This document shows positions 60,124-64,000 of a stretch of DNA of 64,000 nt, piece by piece. The stretch covers positions 62,001 through 126,000 of the forward strand of contig JBPXJS010000041.1 in assembly GCA_051715425.1 (NCBI GenBank), given 5' to 3'. The translations under genes were made by a program, and so were the position numbers. Each line of letters begins with the position of its first letter. Within the stretch, counting starts at the first letter, position 1. The DNA comes from JAJTFA01 sp051715425. GTDB taxonomy: Bacteria; Bacteroidota; Bacteroidia; UKL13-3. Under the pieces are notes generated by a model. It saw only the letters and a list, made by a program, of their open reading frames with translations. It made no database searches and was not told the DNA's origin.

Positions 60124-62535
60124 TTACTGTTTAATTATTTTTTGAAAGATAGAATGTTCATTCATCTGAATTTGCAGCACATACAGCCCTGATGCCAGTA
60201 CCGGAAGAGTTGCAAACACTTCATGTTTTCCCGCAGGCAATCGGTTTTCTGAGAGTACAGCTAATTGTTTTCCGTTTAAGTCCATTAATACCAGCTTAAC
60301 CCTGGCACCGGTATTTAATTCCATCTGCACATTTAACCTGTCGTTTACAGGATTCGGGTATACGGTAACAAAACTTTTACCTCCCGTTTCATCCAGCGAA
60401 ATGTTTATTTTTACTTCAATGGTTACCGAGTCAACTGCATAACATCCGTTTTGGTTATATGAGTAGAGATAAATTTTATAGATACCAGGAGCACCGAAGG
60501 TTTTGGAAAACACATTGGCCGTGCTTGTATCGGCAGTACCCGCCCCCAACTGCCAAAGGTGACTAACGGCACCCAATGGGTTTCGGTTTATTGTTAAAGG
60601 AGTGTTAGGAGCAACAATGGTATCATTCATCAATATTTGTCCGTGGGGTTTGGAATACACCATTACGGTCCAGATAGCCGAATCCACCCCACATCCATTA
60701 TAGGCATATAATTTTGCCGCATAAGTTCCACCATTGGAATAGGCATGAAACACATGAGGGAAATGACTTTTATCAGCCTTTATCATTCCGTCACCAAAAT
60801 GATATACAAAACTATCTGCATCGGCCGTAAAATTATCAAACATCACAGAGTCTCCTTCACAGATGGCTTCGGGGTTGCCATAAAACTGGGGCCCGGGAGT
60901 AATATTCTGATCAGCAAATACGGTAGCTGTTTTATAGCTTACACCACCACATCCGTTCATTGTTTCATGCAGGATGGTATAGAAACCGGTAGTGGCATAC
61001 TTGTGGCCCACTTCTTTATTGATGTAAATATTGCCATCGCCCATATACCATTTATGCGTAACCGGATTTAAGGCATATTCTTCAGAAGAATTATAATCAG
61101 GAAATACATTTAAACTATCTCCAACACAATTCTGGCGATTTTCCATCATTCCGGAAACATAAAAATCGGCAGGAGGAATGGCGCTGTTATTAACTGTAAT
61201 AGAAATGGCAGTTGTATCATCAATCCCGCATTCGGGTGTGGTAATTAGTTTAACCGTATAGGAACCGGATAGTGGATAGGTTTGTTCAATTTGCAGCTTA
61301 TGATTAATCAGGCTGTTATCATGCAAAATCCAGCGTAACTGGTTGCTGTCTGTTACCACATATCCGGCACTAAGTTTTACCTTTCCTCCGGGGCAAATGG
61401 TTGCAGTTCCCGGAAGCACATCTATATTAACCGGAAAATTGGTAAAGGTATTGTTGTCTCTTACTTTTAGTACAAATAAGGCAGAATCTTTTGCTCCGCA
61501 AACATTTTCTATGATATACCACAACGGATAATCTCCTGGAGTTGTAATGGTAACGTTGGTATCTTTTGCATTTATTACGGTACTATTCATTCTCCAGCTA
61601 TGTTTAATAATACCGGTATAATAGGTACCGGTTAAATGGAATGGTTTACCCGGGCAATTAAAATAACCATACTCACTATTGTACATTCGTACCGGGCTGA
61701 TGCTGGCTCCCCCGGCAGCATAAGGAGACATTGCGGTGTCTGTAACCAGTACATCAAAAAAAGCAGAATCGGTATTGTTTCCATTATAAGCAACCAGCTT
61801 TATTTTGTAGTTTCCTTTTACACTGAACTGGTATTTGGTTTCATTGCCTGTTGCAACTATTTCATACCCATTATCAAATATCCATTTGGCTTTTGTGGTA
61901 TTGGTTGAGTAGTTATAAAAGCTGATGATTGTTCCAGGACAGGCAACACTGCTGCTTACCGAACCTGAGGCTAAGGGCAGCGCATTTGCAGTATCTGTCA
62001 CGGTTATATTCTGGGTTGAAACAGTAGAATCACCACAATCATTATATGCAGTGAGGGTAACAACTTTATTGCCACCTGATGTATAGCTATGATGGACATG
62101 CCGGCCGGCTGAGGTTGCGCCATCTCCAAAGCTCCAATGATAGCGGTAGGCATTACTGCTGTAATTAATAAAATTAACTCCCTGATTTATTCTTACCTGC
62201 CCAAAGTTAGATATATTAAAACTGGCAGAAGGAAAATCCCTGACGTGCACCGCAACGGCACGTGTATTCGAACTAGTTCCTGATGTGGCTGTAAGAGTAA
62301 CCACAAAGTTGCCACCGTAACTATAGGTATGTGCAGGGTTGGTTTGGGTACTTACGCTTCCATCGCCAAAATCCCAATAATAGGATGTGGCTCCCGTACT
62401 TGAATTGGTGAACGTCCAGGTTTGTGACGGGCATTTGCCATTGTTTCCCGCATAGGAAAAATTGGCCACCTGCGCATAAACACCTTCAAGAAGCAGAAGG
62501 CTGGCAGATATTATCAGCAATAGTTGTTTCATCAT
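60124..62535 (-). CDS. PKD-repeat surface protein with T9SS tail
   Basis: An 803-residue secreted protein: signal peptide (MMKQLLLIISASLLLLEGVY region), then PKD domains throughout, for example WDFGDGSVSTQTNPAHTY, WSFGDGATSAGRHVHHSY, WYMGDGNIYINKEVGHKY and HFGDGMIKADKSHFPHVFHA, and a T9SS type A tail (VTVYPNPVNDRLNVQM, final HSIFQKIIKQ). No catalytic domain is seen. Likely a surface binding or structural protein. The ATG at 62535 (or 62532) gives the signal peptide. It has its own terminator and a preceding rplY terminator. Confidence 0.9.
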   Translation of the reverse strand: MMKQLLLIISASLLLLEGVYAQVANFSYAGNNGKCPSQTWTFTNSSTGATSYYWDFGDGSVSTQTNPAHTYSYGGNFVVTLTATSGTSSNTRAVAVHVRDFPSASFNISNFGQVRINQGVNFINYSSNAYRYHWSFGDGATSAGRHVHHSYTSGGNKVVTLTAYNDCGDSTVSTQNITVTDTANALPLASGSVSSSVACPGTIISFYNYSTNTTKAKWIFDNGYEIVATGNETKYQFSVKGNYKIKLVAYNGNNTDSAFFDVLVTDTAMSPYAAGGASISPVRMYNSEYGYFNCPGKPFHLTGTYYTGIIKHSWRMNSTVINAKDTNVTITTPGDYPLWYIIENVCGAKDSALFVLKVRDNNTFTNFPVNIDVLPGTATICPGGKVKLSAGYVVTDSNQLRWILHDNSLINHKLQIEQTYPLSGSYTVKLITTPECGIDDTTAISITVNNSAIPPADFYVSGMMENRQNCVGDSLNVFPDYNSSEEYALNPVTHKWYMGDGNIYINKEVGHKYATTGFYTILHETMNGCGGVSYKTATVFADQNITPGPQFYGNPEAICEGDSVMFDNFTADADSFVYHFGDGMIKADKSHFPHVFHAYSNGGTYAAKLYAYNGCGVDSAIWTVMVYSKPHGQILMNDTIVAPNTPLTINRNPLGAVSHLWQLGAGTADTSTANVFSKTFGAPGIYKIYLYSYNQNGCYAVDSVTIEVKINISLDETGGKSFVTVYPNPVNDRLNVQMELNTGARVKLVLMDLNGKQLAVLSENRLPAGKHEVFATLPVLASGLYVLQIQMNEHSIFQKIIKQ

Positions 62536-62650
62536 AGAGCAGCCTTTAATTTGGCTACTCAAAGTTGACTATCTTTTCATAATAATAACATGATGGAGAT
62601 ATCTGTTTTTTATGATTATTATCACCGATTTCAGCGCACAGCACATAAAA

Positions 62651-62676
62651 AAAACCCGCCTTTGCAGGCGGGTTTT
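62651..62676 (-). terminator. Intrinsic terminator after rplY
   Basis: Perfect 11-bp stem AAAACCCGCCT (62651-62661) / AGGCGGGTTTT (62666-62676), TTGC loop, extra A-run on the left forming the minus-strand U-tract. Confidence 0.9.
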
Positions 62677-62696
62677 CCATATTAATCAATTACTGA

Positions 62697-63290
62697 TTAT
62701 TTTTTCTTGGCATCTGTTGCAGCAGCAGCTTTTGCTTCTTCTACAGCAGCACGAGTTGTTTTAACACTCACAATAGGGTTGTTTGGTGCATCAAGGAATG
62801 TGATTTTATCCATAGATACTTCTGCAACCTTAATGGCTTTTCCAATTTCCAGGTTATCGATATTTACTTCGATAAAATCAGGTAAATCGGAAGGCATAGC
62901 CCTAACGAGTAATTTTTTAGAATTCGGGATAAGTTTACCACCGGCACGCACACCAACGGAATTACCAACCAATTTCACCGGAATCATCATCTGAACCGGT
63001 TTAGATTCGTCAATTTCCATAAAATCTGCATGAACGATACTGTCGTTCACCGGATGGAACTGCATATCCTTTAGGATAGCACGGTAAATTTTACCGTCAA
63101 TGTCCAATTTAACTTTGTAGGTGTTCGGGGTGTACACCAATGGTTTAAAGTCTGCAGCATACATTGAGAAATGAATATGCTCGCTTCCGCCATACAACAC
63201 GCACGGCACTTTACCCTCGTTTCGGATTGCTTTGGCAGCACTTTTGCCAACTCCGTCCCGCAAGTAACCAAACATGGCAACTGATTTCAT
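62697..63290 (-). CDS. rplY: 50S ribosomal protein L25 (CTC type)
   Basis: A 197-residue 5S rRNA-binding ribosomal protein of the long general-stress (CTC) type. N-terminal L25 domain (GKSAAKAIRNEGKVPCVLYG, LKDMQFHPVNDSIVHADF) and C-terminal beta domain (AGGKLIPNSKKLLVRAMP). The end is Ala/Lys rich. It follows prs by 21 bp in one operon. Confidence 0.95.
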   Translation of the reverse strand: MKSVAMFGYLRDGVGKSAAKAIRNEGKVPCVLYGGSEHIHFSMYAADFKPLVYTPNTYKVKLDIDGKIYRAILKDMQFHPVNDSIVHADFMEIDESKPVQMMIPVKLVGNSVGVRAGGKLIPNSKKLLVRAMPSDLPDFIEVNIDNLEIGKAIKVAEVSMDKITFLDAPNNPIVSVKTTRAAVEEAKAAAATDAKKK

Positions 63291-63311
63291 AATTGTTATT
63301 TATTTAAGTGT

Positions 63312-64000
63312 TTAATTAGAAGTTTTACTTTCCTGTATAGCAAACAATGAACTGATAGAACCAAACTCAGTAACATTTCTGATGGCATCGGAGAATAATC
63401 CGGCCACAGTAAGTACTTTTATTTTGGAACTTTCCTGTTTAAGCGGAATGGTATCACAAACCACCAACTCATCCAGTACACTGTTTTCTATTGTTTCGTA
63501 AGCTTTACCTGAAAGAACCGGGTGCGTACACATGGCCCTTACACTTAAAGCTCCTTTATCTTTTATTAACTGAGCGGCTTTAGCCAATGTATTACCGGTA
63601 TCGATAATATCATCCACCATTACCACATGTTTGCCTGTAACATCACCGATAAGGGTCATGGAGGCTATTTCATTCGCCCTTCTGCGTTCCTTATCAACAA
63701 TCACCATATCGCAACCCAGGGCTTTGGCATAAATTCTTGCCCTTGCACTGGAACCCATATCCGGAGACGCGATCATGGCATTTTTTCCCATATTCAGGTT
63801 TTTGATATAAGGAATAAAAATCACCGAAGGATCCAGGTGATCAACCGGTATTTCAAAAAATCCCTGAATTTGAGGTGCATGCAAATCCATGGTCATTACC
63901 CTACTCACTCCTGCTGCTTTTAAAATATCGGCAGCTACTTTAGATCCTATGGAAACACGGGGTTTATCTTTTCTGTCTTGCCTGGCCATTCCGAAATAAG
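63312..64000 (-). CDS. prs: Ribose-phosphate pyrophosphokinase, 5' partial
   Basis: C-terminal 229 residues or so of PRPP synthase, which makes PRPP from ribose 5-phosphate and ATP. The visible part starts at YFGMARQDRKDKPR (ATP-binding region), then MDLHAPQIQGFF, DKERRRANE and the PRPP-binding loop VMVDDIIDTGNTLAKAA. The ATG at 63989 is internal; the frame continues past the right edge. Confidence 0.95.
   Translation of the reverse strand, partial: YFGMARQDRKDKPRVSIGSKVAADILKAAGVSRVMTMDLHAPQIQGFFEIPVDHLDPSVIFIPYIKNLNMGKNAMIASPDMGSSARARIYAKALGCDMVIVDKERRRANEIASMTLIGDVTGKHVVMVDDIIDTGNTLAKAAQLIKDKGALSVRAMCTHPVLSGKAYETIENSVLDELVVCDTIPLKQESSKIKVLTVAGLFSDAIRNVTEFGSISSLFAIQESKTSN

Noticed and set aside
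1..64000. CRISPR array, tRNA, rRNA, prophage, transposase or toxin-antitoxin module
   Set aside because: No regularly spaced repeat array, no cloverleaf or rRNA sequence, and no recombinase, phage structural or toxin gene was recognised on reading both strands.

Overview
The window is a chromosomal segment of a Bacteroidota bacterium (class Bacteroidia in the broad sense; a Chitinophagales- or Sphingobacteriales-like lineage is my guess, not shown). The evidence is: three proteins with type IX secretion system (T9SS) C-terminal sorting tails; Bacteroidota-type promoters (TTG, 17-20 bp, TAnnTTTG); a plug domain of the SusC/TonB-receptor type; a PD40/OmpA envelope protein; very few Shine-Dalgarno sequences; and typical Bacteroidota gene pairs such as pssA-purS and fused korA with korB. 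The base composition looks moderately AT-rich throughout, with no block that reads as foreign. I found no rRNA, tRNA, CRISPR array, prophage or transposase.

Layout. 1-4459 (+): the 3' part of a cytochrome oxidase assembly operon (ctaB, two consecutive subunit III genes, subunit IV, Sco, DUF420, a small CPMC protein, DUF983), then a VOC protein. 4890-11365 (-): anti-sigma-like membrane protein, dapF, SNF2 ATPase, a YrdC/YciO protein and an asparaginase II family protein. 11508-14392: HtrA protease, methylmalonyl-CoA epimerase and a DUF2167 membrane protein. 14451-17779 (-): 2-oxoglutarate:ferredoxin oxidoreductase korA/korB, split by a four-helix-bundle (23S-IVS type) ORF that sits between perfect 21-bp inverted repeats. 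17925-20767 (+): single-domain asparaginase, gmd, fcl (GDP-fucose synthesis) and a 29-residue membrane peptide. 20880-23090: Pif1-like helicase, then a membrane protein/XRE repressor pair with a promoter that carries operator-like repeats. 23171-25677 (-): CPBP protease, DUF2007, cdsA and an SRPBCC protein. 25705-27900 (+): dus and an AlgJ-like protein. 27957-32217 (-): T9SS subtilase and a small secreted partner. 32386-38015 (+): pssA, purS, M28 peptidase, GH3-family protein and PD40/OmpA protein. 38022-42800 (-): polyprenyl synthase, and a one-piece Reg_prop sensor kinase with its LuxR-type regulator. 43052-52120 (+): a 3022-residue T9SS beta-helix protein. 52220-54706 (+): radA and a radical SAM/SPASM protein. 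54703-57282 (-): LysE exporter, a half-plug protein and lpd. 57496-59316 (+): di-haem peroxidase and a DUF6157 protein. 59434-64000 (-): pth, a T9SS PKD-repeat protein, rplY and prs (5' end outside the window).

Together these describe an aerobic heterotroph with membrane-lipid synthesis (cdsA, pssA), cell-wall precursor supply (dapF), keto-acid oxidation (korAB, lpd), fucose-containing surface sugars and a protein-rich surface exported by T9SS. Most of the window is ordinary core genome. I did not find a clearly new multi-gene system. The most promising signals are the inverted-repeat-bounded IVS-type ORF in the kor operon, the XRE/membrane-protein pair with its operator layout, the stand-alone half-plug protein, the three-module giant surface protein facing its own two-component pair, an FNR/CRP-like site before the peroxidase, and a 16-bp palindrome between korA and the short asparaginase gene.
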